Positions 29,498 to 40,463 of a stretch of DNA of 64,000 nt are shown here, piece by piece (the stretch's first letter is position 1; every line of letters starts with the position of its first letter). Origin of the DNA: Pseudomonas entomophila L48 (GTDB taxonomy: Bacteria > Pseudomonadota > Gammaproteobacteria > Pseudomonadales > Pseudomonadaceae); contig NC_008027.1 in NCBI RefSeq assembly GCF_000026105.1, forward strand, positions 241,501 to 305,500. Reading direction: 5' to 3'. Made by a program: the position numbers and the translations under genes. Below the pieces are notes generated by a model that was given only the letters and a program-made list of their open reading frames with translations, searched no databases and was not told where the DNA came from.

Positions 29498-29507
29498 CTT
29501 ACGTAAG
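29498..29507. promoter_or_regulatory. CTTACGTAAG palindrome before a small ORF
   Basis: A perfect 10-bp palindrome, 34 bp before the ATG of the 65-residue ORF and downstream of the aguA terminator. Possible operator of that ORF; no regulator can be named. Confidence 0.25.
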
Positions 29508-29541
29508 TTAGCCGCTCACGGGCCCAGGAGTGCGTGTGGAA

Positions 29542-29739
29542 ATGAATGCAGCAAGTGAGTCGGCTTTGCCCCCATCGGCCGTGAATCACGAATCGCTCAA
29601 GATATTGGCGCAGTGGTTGAAACTCCATGGAAGCAACCGGGTCAGGAAGACCGACCCACGACGTCTGCTGGATGGGCGATACCCTCAGGGACTGATCAGC
29701 GATGCGGAGCTCGAGGCTCTGATGGCGGTCTGGCACTGA
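29542..29739 (+). CDS. Small hypothetical protein, 65 residues
   Basis: A short ORF isolated between two rho-independent terminators (29371-29401 and 29764-29792), with AGGAG at 29526-29530, 11 bases before the ATG. The product has a low-complexity N-terminus, then a helix-like segment (NHESLKILAQWLKLHG) and a basic stretch (RVRKTDPRRLLDGRYPQG). No membrane segment or known motif was recognised. A GTG at 29530 in frame would add four residues but sits on the ribosome-binding site. The private terminator argues that it is a real gene. Confidence 0.6.
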   Translation: MNAASESALPPSAVNHESLKILAQWLKLHGSNRVRKTDPRRLLDGRYPQGLISDAELEALMAVWH

Positions 29740-29763
29740 TTGGGAGGGATCCCGTCGCAATAA

Positions 29764-29792
29764 AAAACGCCACCGCATTGCGGTGGCGTTTT
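29764..29792. terminator. Terminator after the 65-residue ORF
   Basis: CGCCACCGC-ATT-GCGGTGGCG flanked by AAAA and TTTT, 24 bp past the stop. Confidence 0.9.
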
Positions 29793-29807
29793 CGTTTTGA
29801 CCGTGTT

Positions 29808-29892
29808 CGTAGGAGCGACTTTAGCCGCGATGCAGGCGACGCGGTGCCTGGCACCCGCCTCGCGGGTGATCGCGGCTGAAGCCGCTCCTACA
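29808..29892. repeat. REP doublet before the siderophore receptor 3' end
   Basis: Two inverted units, GTAGGAGCGACTTTAGCCGCGAT and its partner ending AGCCGCTCCTAC. The first arm carries two changes relative to other copies. Confidence 0.82.
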
Positions 29893-29913
29893 GGGGCTGC
29901 GCGAGGCTTGGGA

Positions 29914-32016
<2,103 letters not shown>

Positions 32017-32055
32017 CGCGGGCGTCCGATAGGGTAGGTGAGAAACAGGGCGCGA

Positions 32056-32078
32056 ATGGTAATGCTTGCTATTTGCTG
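32056..32078 (-). promoter_or_regulatory. Possible Fur site upstream of the receptor
   Basis: On the minus strand ATAGCAAGCATTACC (within these bases) matches the Fur consensus core ATGATAATCATTATC at 10 of 15 positions by eye, about 45 bp before the receptor start. This is a weak match, supported mainly by the nature of the gene. Confidence 0.35.
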
Positions 32079-32508
32079 TTGCATGCCTATTCGTAAAGGC
32101 TTGTCTTTACATTTGTATCAATTTGTTACTATCCCTTTGGATATATAAGGGCAATGCACATGCGCGTACGGGTGATAAATGACAATTGTGCGGTTGTCAC
32201 CGCGTTTGCATAAAAGAGACAAAATTGCGCTGACGCAGGGCAGATATGCATGGAAATGCACCACCGCTGACCTTGTTTTTGGTTATATCAACCTGCATTT
32301 CACGTTTTTTTGACATGTATGAACAGGCAAGGCTAGGATTCGGCCTCTACGCCTGCTGGCCATGACATGGCCATGGGGCTGTAAGGGCCGTTGCAGACTC
32401 TCTGCAGGCCTTTCGGCCGGGATCCGCATAGCGTCGAACCTACGAAGGGGCGTTGGTTCTGGGCGTTCTAATGCAGCGCGTTTTTGAATACGAAATAAGG
32501 AAAATAAG
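32079..32508. other. Intergenic region between receptor and porin genes
   Basis: The divergent spacer of 492 bp (32017-32508) contains no credible gene. The middle (32090-32320) is AT-rich and should hold the two promoters. TGGCCATG occurs twice three bases apart at 32358-32376. The porin ribosome-binding site AAGGAA lies at 32496-32503. Confidence 0.6.
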
Positions 32509-33828
32509 ATGTTGAAAACCAGGATCAGCCTGGTCGCCCTGGCGATGATCGCCGCGACCCAGGCACAGGCCAACGACCAGGCCGACAGCAAGGGCTTCGT
32601 CGAGGACAGCCACGCCAACGTTCTTCTGCGCAACGCCTTCATCAACCGTGACAAGAAGCACGGCACCAACGACCAGTCCCAATGGGGCCAAGGCGTCATT
32701 GCCAACTTCTCTTCCGGCTTCACCCAGGGCACCGTCGGTGTAGGCGTCGACGCCTTCGGCCTGTACGCCCTGCGTCTGGACGGCGGCAAAGGCCGCAACG
32801 GCGGTGGCGGCATCGACTTCTTCAAACGTGAGAACACTGTCAACGAGCGTGAGCGTAGCGACGCTGCGAACGATCTGGCTCGCGCCGGTGGTGCGATCAA
32901 GTTCCGCATCTCCAACACCGTGCTCAAGTACGGTGACCAGATGCCAGCCTTGCCGGTACTCCAGTACGACGATTCGCGCCTGCTGCCGGAAAGCTTCAGC
33001 GGCACCCTGATCACCTCCAAGGAGATCAAGGGCCTGGAGCTGAACGCCGGTCGCTTCACCAGCGAAGTGCGCAAGAGCGCCCAGGGCCATGACAGTGGTG
33101 GCCTGAAGGCGATCAACGTCTTCGGCGGCAGCTACAAGTTCACCGACAACTTCACCGCGTCGCTGTACACCGCAGACAACGAAGACGTGATGAAGAAGCA
33201 TTACCTGGGCCTGAACTACGTCCACCCGATCGCGGCCGACCAGTCCCTGACCCTGGACTTCAACGGCTACAAGTCGGACATCGACAAGAAGTTCGCCGAA
33301 GGCCGTCTGACCGGTGACTCCAACACCATCTGGAGCCTGGCAGCCACCTACGCCTACGGTCCGCACTCGTTCACCCTGGCGTATCAGCGCAGCACGGGTG
33401 ACACCGGATACAACTACGGTGGCTACCAGAATGATGGTGGGTTCAGTGACGGTGGCTCGACCATCTACCTGGCCAACTCCTACTGGTCCGACTTCAACGC
33501 CGAAGACGAGCGTTCCTGGCAGCTGGGTTACGGTCTGGACTTCGGCGCCTTCGGCGTGCCGGGCTTGACCTACAAGATTGCCTACGTCGTGGGTGACAAT
33601 ATCAACACCCGCACCCTCACCAAAGCCGACGGTTATGGCGAAGGTAAGGAACGTGAGCTGTTCAGCCAGATCCGCTACGTTGTCCAGGAAGGCCCGGCCA
33701 AGGACCTGTCGATCAAGTTGCGTGGTTCGTTCCTGCGCACCAACAACGCTGTCCAGCAGAACCGCAACTACACCGACGACGGCAACGAAGTCCGTGTATT
33801 CGTCGAGTACCCGATCAGCATCTTCTGA
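32509..33828 (+). CDS. oprE: OprD-family outer-membrane porin, OprE-like
   Basis: A 439-residue porin with a signal peptide (about 1-21, ending TQAQA) and a barrel typical of the OprD superfamily (FVEDSHANVLLRNAFINRDKK near the start; closing strand EVRVFVEYPISIF with terminal Phe). Pro/Arg/Lys-rich constriction loops suggest anionic substrates, such as organic acids. It resembles OprE; the exact substrate is unknown. AAGGAA lies six bases before the ATG. A hairpin after the stop ends the transcript. Confidence 0.88.
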   Translation: MLKTRISLVALAMIAATQAQANDQADSKGFVEDSHANVLLRNAFINRDKKHGTNDQSQWGQGVIANFSSGFTQGTVGVGVDAFGLYALRLDGGKGRNGGGGIDFFKRENTVNERERSDAANDLARAGGAIKFRISNTVLKYGDQMPALPVLQYDDSRLLPESFSGTLITSKEIKGLELNAGRFTSEVRKSAQGHDSGGLKAINVFGGSYKFTDNFTASLYTADNEDVMKKHYLGLNYVHPIAADQSLTLDFNGYKSDIDKKFAEGRLTGDSNTIWSLAATYAYGPHSFTLAYQRSTGDTGYNYGGYQNDGGFSDGGSTIYLANSYWSDFNAEDERSWQLGYGLDFGAFGVPGLTYKIAYVVGDNINTRTLTKADGYGEGKERELFSQIRYVVQEGPAKDLSIKLRGSFLRTNNAVQQNRNYTDDGNEVRVFVEYPISIF

Positions 33829-33846
33829 TCCCGGTCCCGCGTCACC

Positions 33847-33877
33847 AGCAACCCCGGCCTATGCCGGGGTTGTTGCT
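33847..33877. terminator. Shared hairpin between convergent porin and GltB-like genes
   Basis: AACCCCGGC-CTAT-GCCGGGGTT with outer GCAA/TTGTTGC pairing. It lies 22 bp past the porin stop and overlaps the last codons of the convergent gene, which ends at 33859. Confidence 0.75.
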
Positions 33878-35529
33878 TTCCGGGGCTTGGTAATCCCTGC
33901 CGGCGCCACCTCGATCTCTCCCGTCTCCGGCGCAAAGCTGTCACTGCGCGCCATTCGCCACATCCGTGCATAGAACTCACTGTCGATCGCACCGCTGAGC
34001 AGTTCCCCCGGCTTGAGGAAGGTGTGCAACTGCGAGAACAGGCGGATCTCGCTGGCACTGATGCGCCGCGCGAGGTGCTTGGGCTTGAGCTCGGACGGGT
34101 GCGCAAGGCCCGCCGCGGCGAGCATCTCGGCCAGGGCATGCAGGGTGTTGCGATGGAAGCTGGCCACCCGTTCGGCCTTCTCCGGCACCACCAGCGCCCG
34201 TTGGCGCAGCGCGTCCTGGGTGGCCACGCCGGTCGGGCACTTGTTGGTGTGGCAGCTCTGCGACTGGATGCAGCCGATGGCGAACATGAAGCCGCGTGCC
34301 GAGTTGACCCAGTCGGCGCCGATGGCCAGCACGCTGGCGATGTCGAAGGCGCTGACCAGCTTGCCCGCCGCGCCGATGCGGATGCGTTCGCGCAGGTTCA
34401 AACCCACCAAGGTGTTGTGCACGAACATCAACCCGTCGCGCAGCGGCACGCCCATGTTGTCGGAGAACTCCCGGGGCGCCGCGCCGGTGCCGCCTTCCTT
34501 GCCGTCGACGACGATGAAGTCCGGGGTGATGCCGGTGGCCAGCATGGCCTTGGCGATGCCCATGAACTCCCACGGGTGCCCCAGGCAGAACTTGAAGCCC
34601 ACCGGCTTGCCGCCGGACAGCTCGCGCAGCCGGGCGATGAAGCGCAGCAGTTCCACGGGGGTGCGGAAGGCGCTGTGGGCGGCCGGCGAGATGCAGTCCT
34701 CGCCCTGGCGCACGCCCCGGGTGGCGGCGATCTCGGCGCTGACCTTGTGCCCCGGCAGGATGCCGCCATGGCCGGGCTTTGCGCCCTGGCTGAGCTTGAT
34801 CTCGATCATCTTCACCTGGCCGTCGCGGGCCTGCACGGCGAAGCGTTCAGGGTCGAAGTGGCCGTCCTCGGTGCGGCAACCGAAGTAGCCGCTGCCGATC
34901 TCCCAGATCAGGTCTCCGCCGTGTTCACGGTGATGGGGGCTGATGCTGCCCTCGCCGGTGTCGTGGGCGAAGCGGCCCAGGCGCGCGCCTTTGTTCAGCG
35001 CGCCGATGGCGTTGGCGCTGAGGGCGCCGAAGCTCATGGCCGAAATATTGAAGATCGACGCCGAATACGGCTGGGTGCACTGTGGCCCGCCGATGCGGAT
35101 GCGGAACGAGGCCGGGTTGGGCGTCGGTACCGGCAGCATCGAATGGCTGATGAACTCGAAGCCGGGCTTGTAGGCATCGTTGAGCGTACCGAACGCCTTC
35201 TCGGCGCTTTCGTTCTTGGCCCGGGCATAGACCAGCGAGCGCTGGGCGCGGGAGAACGGCAACTTGTCGTCGTCGCCTTCGATCAGGTACTGGCGGATTT
35301 CCGGGCGGATGGTCTCGATCAGGTAGCGGATATTGCCCAGGATCGGGTAGTTGCGCCGTACCGCGTGGTGGCTTTGGCGCAGGTCGTTGAGGCCGACCAG
35401 GCTGAGCAGGGCGCTGACCAGGGTGAACGGCCATGACCAGGGGTGCGCAGGCAGGAAGGGGGCGCTGGCGACGGTGAAGATGAGGCATGTGGCCAGGCAG
35501 GCGTAGCGGCTGGGGAGCGAGTCTTTCAT
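33859..35529 (-). CDS. FMN-binding glutamate-synthase-family protein
   Basis: A 556-residue protein with two N-terminal hydrophobic segments (about 8-26 and 30-46), then the FMN-binding synthase domain of glutamate synthase (about 90-500). Motifs include MSFGALSANAIGALNKGARL, GAKPGHGGILPGHK, DGKEGGTGAAPREFSDNMG and the Fe-S Cys cluster CIQSQSCHTNKCPTG. It lacks the glutamine-amidotransferase and GXGXG domains of full GltB. The family is membrane-anchored and of unproven reaction. It is divergent from the phosphonate transporter genes. Confidence 0.85.
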   Translation of the reverse strand: MKDSLPSRYACLATCLIFTVASAPFLPAHPWSWPFTLVSALLSLVGLNDLRQSHHAVRRNYPILGNIRYLIETIRPEIRQYLIEGDDDKLPFSRAQRSLVYARAKNESAEKAFGTLNDAYKPGFEFISHSMLPVPTPNPASFRIRIGGPQCTQPYSASIFNISAMSFGALSANAIGALNKGARLGRFAHDTGEGSISPHHREHGGDLIWEIGSGYFGCRTEDGHFDPERFAVQARDGQVKMIEIKLSQGAKPGHGGILPGHKVSAEIAATRGVRQGEDCISPAAHSAFRTPVELLRFIARLRELSGGKPVGFKFCLGHPWEFMGIAKAMLATGITPDFIVVDGKEGGTGAAPREFSDNMGVPLRDGLMFVHNTLVGLNLRERIRIGAAGKLVSAFDIASVLAIGADWVNSARGFMFAIGCIQSQSCHTNKCPTGVATQDALRQRALVVPEKAERVASFHRNTLHALAEMLAAAGLAHPSELKPKHLARRISASEIRLFSQLHTFLKPGELLSGAIDSEFYARMWRMARSDSFAPETGEIEVAPAGITKPRKATTPA

Positions 35530-35630
35530 GGGTCCATCGCAGGCGGGATGACCTGCGTAGGATAGGTAAAGCCATGGGCTGGAAAACCTGGGGAATCGGT
35601 AAAAGACTATTACGGGTTAGGCGGGAGAGG

Positions 35631-35748
35631 CGCATCGCGGATGAATCCGCTCCTACGTTCGTTGCATCGTGGCCATGCGGTTGTCCGCCTGATTTGCACG
35701 ACGCGATTTTCGGCTGCCTGTAGGAGCGGATTCATCCGCGATGCGCCG
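35631..35748. repeat. Inverted REP pair in the phnT upstream region
   Basis: Two inverted units with the core GCATCGCGGATGAATCCGCTCCTAC (35632-35656 and 35717-35745), within the 351-bp divergent region 35530-35880. The remaining 130 bp before the transporter start (35749-35880) should carry its promoter. No gene is seen. Confidence 0.8.
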
Positions 35749-35880
35749 CGCGCGGCGCCTGATTTCAAAAGCGCCACTATAAAATCTGCCTATACCACTA
35801 TCACCCGCTTTTGCCCCAACGCCACAGAACCTTCGCATACCCTTCCTAGCATGGCCCCATCGCTTCGATGAGGACCTGCC

Positions 35881-36939
35881 ATGAACAACGCCACCCCGGG
35901 CGCGCAGATGAAAGTGCGCGGCATCCACAAGCGCTTCGGCGCCTTCACCGCGCTCAACGACGTGTCCCTGGACATCGCCGCCGGCGAGCTGGTGTGCCTG
36001 CTCGGCCCGTCGGGTTGCGGCAAGACCACCCTGCTGCGTTGCATCGCCGGCCTCGAGCGCCAGGACCGCGGCGCGCTGTACATCGGCGAGCGCGACATCT
36101 CCGAGCTGCCGCCCCAGGCCCGTGACTACGGCATCCTGTTCCAGTCCTACGCGCTGTTCCCCAACCTCACCGTCGAAGCCAACATCGCCTATGGCCTGAC
36201 CGGCGCCAGCCGCGAAGCGTCACGTCAGCGGGTCGGCGAGATGCTCGATCTAGTGGGCCTGGCGGGCAGCGAGAAGAAATACCCCGGCCAACTCTCCGGC
36301 GGCCAGCAACAACGCGTCGCCCTGGCCCGTGCCCTGGCACCGTCGCCCTCGCTGCTGCTGCTGGACGAACCGATGTCGGCACTCGATGCCCGGGTCCGTG
36401 AGCACCTGTGCACCGAGCTGCGCCAGCTGCAACGCCAGCTGGGCATCACCACGCTGATGGTCACCCACAACCAGGACGAGGCCATGCTGATGGCCGACCG
36501 CATCGCCGTGATGAACAACGGCCAGGTCGAGCAGTACGCCACGCCCCAGGAAATCTACGACCAGCCGGCCACGCCATTCGTCGCCGAGTTCGTTGGCCAG
36601 GGCAACTGGCTGCCGTTCCAGCGCCGGGGCGACAGCCTCGCTCAGGTCGGCGGCATGAACATGCGCCTGGCGCCCAACGCCGGCAGCGCCAGCAGTGGCC
36701 GGTTGTTCTGCCGCCCCGAGGCGATCACCGTCAACCCGGTGGTGCATGAAGAGAACCTGTTCCCGGCCAAGGTTCGCGAGATCACCTTCCTCGGCAACCG
36801 CTGCCGCATGAGCTTCGAGTTCAAGGCCCTGCCGGGCCATGCGCTGCTCGCCGAGCTGGCGCCGGAAGCCATGCCACGCCTGGGTTCGCAGGATATCTGG
36901 GTGGCCCTGCCGCCGCAGAGCCTGCAGGTGTTCGCCTGA
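35881..36939 (+). CDS. phnT: 2-aminoethylphosphonate-type ABC transporter ATPase
   Basis: A 352-residue ABC ATPase with Walker A GPSGCGKTT (about 43-51), signature LSGGQQQR, Walker B LLLLDEP, the switch His in VTHNQDEA and a C-terminal TOBE-type regulatory domain (about 245-352). Together with the fused permease and binding protein it matches the putative 2-aminoethylphosphonate importer group. Its stop is one base before the permease ATG, so the genes are co-transcribed. Confidence 0.85.
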   Translation: MNNATPGAQMKVRGIHKRFGAFTALNDVSLDIAAGELVCLLGPSGCGKTTLLRCIAGLERQDRGALYIGERDISELPPQARDYGILFQSYALFPNLTVEANIAYGLTGASREASRQRVGEMLDLVGLAGSEKKYPGQLSGGQQQRVALARALAPSPSLLLLDEPMSALDARVREHLCTELRQLQRQLGITTLMVTHNQDEAMLMADRIAVMNNGQVEQYATPQEIYDQPATPFVAEFVGQGNWLPFQRRGDSLAQVGGMNMRLAPNAGSASSGRLFCRPEAITVNPVVHEENLFPAKVREITFLGNRCRMSFEFKALPGHALLAELAPEAMPRLGSQDIWVALPPQSLQVFA

Positions 36940-36940
36940 G

Positions 36941-38665
36941 ATGGCCGCGCCCATGACCCTGCCGCTCGCCCACGCCAAGGCCGTGCCGCAAAAGGGTGTC
37001 GCCCTGGGTGACCGTTTGTTTGTCGTCGGTGGTAAGAGCCTGCTGTTGATCCTGCTGATGCTGGCGGTGCTGATGCCGTTGCTGGCGATCTTCTGGCGTG
37101 GCCTGAGCGGCGATGCCGGACAGGGCGGTGGCCTGGAGGCCGCCCGTGAACTGTTCACCAGCGCCAATTTCCACTGGTTGCTGGGCAACAGCCTGTCGGT
37201 GGCCTTCACCGTCGCCGCCATCGTGGTGCCGCTGGCCTACCTGTTCGCCTACGCCTTGCAGCGCACGCTGATCCCGGCCAAGGGCCTGTGGCGGGGGATT
37301 TCGCTGCTGCCGCTGCTGGCGCCGTCGATGCTGCCGGCCATCGCGCTGGTGTACCTGTTCGGCAACCAGGGCCTGCTACGCGGGCTGCTCAGCGACAATA
37401 TCTACGGCTTCTGGGGCATCGTGGTCGGCGAGGCCATCTACACCTTCCCCCATGCGCTGATGATCCTGCTCTCGGCGTTGTCGCTGGCTGACGCTCGTTT
37501 GTTCGACGCGGCATCGAGCATGGGCGCCGGCCCCGCCCGGGCCTTCTTCAGCATCACCTGGCCGGCCACGCGCCAGGCGGTGTTCGCCGCGTTCTGCCTG
37601 GTGTTCACCCTGACCATCACCGACTTTGGCGTGCCCGTGGTGGTCGGTGGCGATTACCAGGTGCTGGCGCTGGAAGCCTACAAGGCGGTGGTCGGCCAGC
37701 AGCAGTTCGGCCGTGGCGCGTTGATCGGCATGGTGCTGCTGGTGCCGGCGCTGCTGAGCTTCGCCGTCGATGCCTGGCTGCGCCGCCGCCAGGGCGAGGC
37801 CATGAGCGGCCGCGCCCAGGTGTTCGAGCCCAAGCCTTCGAAGCTGCGCGACGGTTGCTACCTGGCCCTCGTGGTACTGGTGTGCGCGGCATTGCTGGGG
37901 GTGATTGGCATGGCGGTGTACTCGTCGCTGGTCAAATTCTGGCCCTACAACCTGTCGCTGTCGTTCAAGCACTACCTGTTCGACGACACCGCCGGGGGCG
38001 GCTGGCTGGCCTACCGCAACAGCGTGACCATGGCCATCGGCACCGCGCTGATCGGCAGCGTGGTGATCTTCAGCGGTGCCTACCTGATGGAGAAGACCCA
38101 GGGCCAGCGCCTGCTCAACCAGCTGCTGCGCCTGCTCAGCTTCATCCCCATGGCGGTTCCTGGCCTGGTGCTGGGTTTGGGCTACGTGTTCTTCTTCAAC
38201 CTCAACGGCAACCCGCTGCATGTGTTCTACGGCAGCATGACGATGCTGGTGGTGTGCACCATCGCTCACTACCTGACCACCGCGCAGATGACCGCCACCA
38301 CCGCCCTGCGCCAGCTCGACGGTGAGTTCGAGGCCGCCGCGCTGTCGCTCAAGACGCCGCTGTACAAGCATTTCATGCGGGTCACCGTGCCGATCTGCCT
38401 GCCGGCGTTGCTGGACATCATTCGCTACCTGTTCGTCTCGGCGATGACCACCGTGTCGGCGGCGATCTTCCTCTATAGCCCCGACACCATCCTCGCCGCC
38501 GTCGCCGTGCTGAACATGGACGACGCTGGCAACGTCGGCGGCGCCGCCGCCATGTCCACCTTGATCCTGCTGACCAGCGCCGCCGCCTCGCTGCTGCTGG
38601 CCGGCGCTTCACGCGGCCTGCTGCGCCGCTCCCAGGCCTGGCGCCAACGTGCCCCCGGCCATTGA
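36941..38665 (+). CDS. phnU: Fused two-domain ABC permease, phosphonate type
   Basis: A 574-residue permease that fuses two transmembrane units of about 270 residues, giving roughly 12 helices. Each half has a cytoplasmic EAA-like loop (LFDAASSMGAGPARAFFSITWP near residue 187 and FEAAALSLKTPLYKHFMRVTVP near 465) that contacts the ATPase. This double-length form is known from iron and 2-aminoethylphosphonate importers. The ATG at 36941 follows the ATPase stop by one base; the longer open frame is a shadow. Confidence 0.83.
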   Translation: MAAPMTLPLAHAKAVPQKGVALGDRLFVVGGKSLLLILLMLAVLMPLLAIFWRGLSGDAGQGGGLEAARELFTSANFHWLLGNSLSVAFTVAAIVVPLAYLFAYALQRTLIPAKGLWRGISLLPLLAPSMLPAIALVYLFGNQGLLRGLLSDNIYGFWGIVVGEAIYTFPHALMILLSALSLADARLFDAASSMGAGPARAFFSITWPATRQAVFAAFCLVFTLTITDFGVPVVVGGDYQVLALEAYKAVVGQQQFGRGALIGMVLLVPALLSFAVDAWLRRRQGEAMSGRAQVFEPKPSKLRDGCYLALVVLVCAALLGVIGMAVYSSLVKFWPYNLSLSFKHYLFDDTAGGGWLAYRNSVTMAIGTALIGSVVIFSGAYLMEKTQGQRLLNQLLRLLSFIPMAVPGLVLGLGYVFFFNLNGNPLHVFYGSMTMLVVCTIAHYLTTAQMTATTALRQLDGEFEAAALSLKTPLYKHFMRVTVPICLPALLDIIRYLFVSAMTTVSAAIFLYSPDTILAAVAVLNMDDAGNVGGAAAMSTLILLTSAAASLLLAGASRGLLRRSQAWRQRAPGH

Positions 38666-38695
38666 CCGACTGCCCACACTGATAGGAACCGCATC

Positions 38696-39718
38696 ATGTT
38701 CAAGCCCCTCGCACTTGCCGCTGCCGTATCCGCCGTCTTCAGCCTGCAGGCCTCGGCCGCGACCCAGCTGACCGTCTACACCGCCCTGGAGGCCGAGCAG
38801 CTCAAGAGCTACAAGCAGGCCTTCGAAAAGGCCAACCCCGACATCGAGATCAAGTGGGTGCGCGACTCCACCGGCATCATCACCGCCAAGCTGCTGGCCG
38901 AGAAGGAGCGCCCGCAGGCCGACGCGGTGTGGGGCCTGGCGGCCTCCAGCCTGGCCATCCTCGACCAGAACGGCATGCTCGAAGCCTATGCGCCGAAGGA
39001 CCTGGGCAAGATCTCCGCCAACTACCGCGACGCCGCCAACCCGCCAGCGTGGGTGGGCATGGACGTGTGGGCCGCGACCATCTGCTTCAACACCGTCGAG
39101 GCCGAGAAGCAGGGCCTGAGCAAGCCGGTGAGCTGGCAGGACCTGACCAAGCCCGAGTACAAGGGCAAGATCGTCATGCCCAACCCGGCGTCGTCCGGCA
39201 CCGGCTTCCTCGACGTGAGCGCCTGGTTGCAGACCTTCGGCGAGCCCCAGGGCTGGGCCTACATGGACGCCCTGCACCAGAACATCGGGCAGTACGTTCA
39301 TTCCGGTTCCAAGCCGTGCAAGCTGGCGGCGGCCGGTGAGTTCCCGATTGGCATTTCGTTCGAATACCCGGCCGTGCAGCTCAAGCGCCAGGGCGCGCCG
39401 TTGGATATCGTGCTGCCGAAGGAGGGGCTAGGCTGGGAGATCGAGGCCACCGCGGTGATCAAGGGCTCACCGAAAGCCGATGCGGCCAAGCGCCTGGCCG
39501 ATTTCTCCGCCAGCCCTGCGGCCATGGAGCTGTACAAGGAGAACTTCGCCGTGCTCGCCGCGCCGGGGATCGCCAAGCCGCAGACCGAACTGCCGGCCGA
39601 TTACGAGCAGCGCCTGATCAAGAACGACTTTGCCTGGGCCTCGAAGAACCGCGACGAGATCCTCGGCGAGTGGCGCAAGCGCTATGACGGCAAGTCGGAG
39701 AAGGTAGCGCAGCAGTAA
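38696..39718 (+). CDS. phnS: Periplasmic 2-aminoethylphosphonate-type binding protein
   Basis: A 340-residue solute-binding protein with a signal peptide (about 1-21, ending LQASA) and a type-II periplasmic fold related to iron-binding proteins (LTVYTALEAEQLKSYKQAFEKANPDIEI at the start). It should capture the substrate of the PhnT/PhnU importer. An iron(III) or other substrate cannot be excluded from sequence alone; the nearby phnZ supports a phosphonate. AGGAACC precedes the ATG. Confidence 0.82.
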   Translation: MFKPLALAAAVSAVFSLQASAATQLTVYTALEAEQLKSYKQAFEKANPDIEIKWVRDSTGIITAKLLAEKERPQADAVWGLAASSLAILDQNGMLEAYAPKDLGKISANYRDAANPPAWVGMDVWAATICFNTVEAEKQGLSKPVSWQDLTKPEYKGKIVMPNPASSGTGFLDVSAWLQTFGEPQGWAYMDALHQNIGQYVHSGSKPCKLAAAGEFPIGISFEYPAVQLKRQGAPLDIVLPKEGLGWEIEATAVIKGSPKADAAKRLADFSASPAAMELYKENFAVLAAPGIAKPQTELPADYEQRLIKNDFAWASKNRDEILGEWRKRYDGKSEKVAQQ

Positions 39719-39738
39719 GACCGGCGGTCTCGATTCGC

Positions 39739-39812
39739 TGTAGGAGCGGCTTCAGCCGCGATGCGGTTGGCACCCGTTTCGCACGTGATCGCGGCTGAAG
39801 CCGCTCCTACAG
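39739..39812. repeat. REP doublet between phnS and phnZ
   Basis: Inverted units with the core CTGTAGGAGCGGCTTCAGCCGCGAT, placed inside the presumed operon. The pairing could lower expression of phnZ relative to the transporter or protect the upstream mRNA. Confidence 0.85.
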
Positions 39813-39844
39813 GCGACCCTCCCATGCACATCAGGAGCATGCCA

Positions 39845-40390
39845 GTGACTACAACCGAGCAGATCATCCAGGACACCTTCGACCTCTATCAGCGCCACGG
39901 CAGCGCCGACTACATCGGCGAGGCCATCACCCAGCTCGAGCACATGTCCCAGGCCGCGCAGTTGGCCATGGCCGAGGGCTACGACGATGAAGTGGTCCTC
40001 GCCGCCTTCTTCCACGATATCGGCCACCTCTGCGAAGGCGAGGACATGGGCGGTTACGGCGTGGTCAGCCACGAGCGCATCGGTGCCGAATACCTGCGTC
40101 GCTGCGGCTTCGGCGAGCGCATGGCGCGGCTGGTGCAGTACCACGTCGAGGCCAAGCGCTACCTGACCTTGCGCCAGCCGGGGTACTTCGATCGGTTGAG
40201 CGAGGCGAGCCGGCGCACGCTGGCGTACCAGGGCGGGGTGATGAGCGACGCCGAGGCCGATGCGTTCGAAGGGGATCCCTTGTTTGCCGTCAGCCTGCGC
40301 ATGCGTGAATGGGACGAGATGGCCAAGGAGGTCGGGGTGCCGCTGATAGATCTGCACGTGCTGAAGACCAAGGCCCGCACACTCCTGTAG
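39845..40390 (+). CDS. phnZ: PhnZ-like HD-domain phosphonate dioxygenase
   Basis: A 181-residue HD-domain protein of the group found in phosphonate operons. Motifs are EHMSQAAQLAMAEG (about 36-49), AAFFHDIGHL (HD pair) and VSHERIGAEYLRRCGF, consistent with the mixed-valent di-iron site of PhnZ. PhnZ cleaves (1-hydroxy-2-aminoethyl)phosphonate to glycine and phosphate after hydroxylation of 2-aminoethylphosphonate by PhnY. GTG 39845 has AGGAG at ideal spacing; ATGs at 39824 and 39839 are also in frame. The TAG stop lies inside a REP unit. No phnY is in the window. Confidence 0.83.
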   Translation: MTTTEQIIQDTFDLYQRHGSADYIGEAITQLEHMSQAAQLAMAEGYDDEVVLAAFFHDIGHLCEGEDMGGYGVVSHERIGAEYLRRCGFGERMARLVQYHVEAKRYLTLRQPGYFDRLSEASRRTLAYQGGVMSDAEADAFEGDPLFAVSLRMREWDEMAKEVGVPLIDLHVLKTKARTLL

Positions 40391-40463
40391 GAGCCAGCCT
40401 TGCTGGCGAACAGCGCATTCGGCGTTGCCCGCGGGATTCGCCAGCAAAGCTGGCTCCTACAGG
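40384..40463. repeat. REP doublet supplying stop codons to two convergent genes
   Basis: Inverted units CCTGTAGGAGCCAGCCTTGC and its partner. The TAG of the left unit (40388-40390) is the phnZ stop, and the TAG of the right unit read on the minus strand (40457-40459) is the stop of the DUF3482 GTPase gene. Confidence 0.85.
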
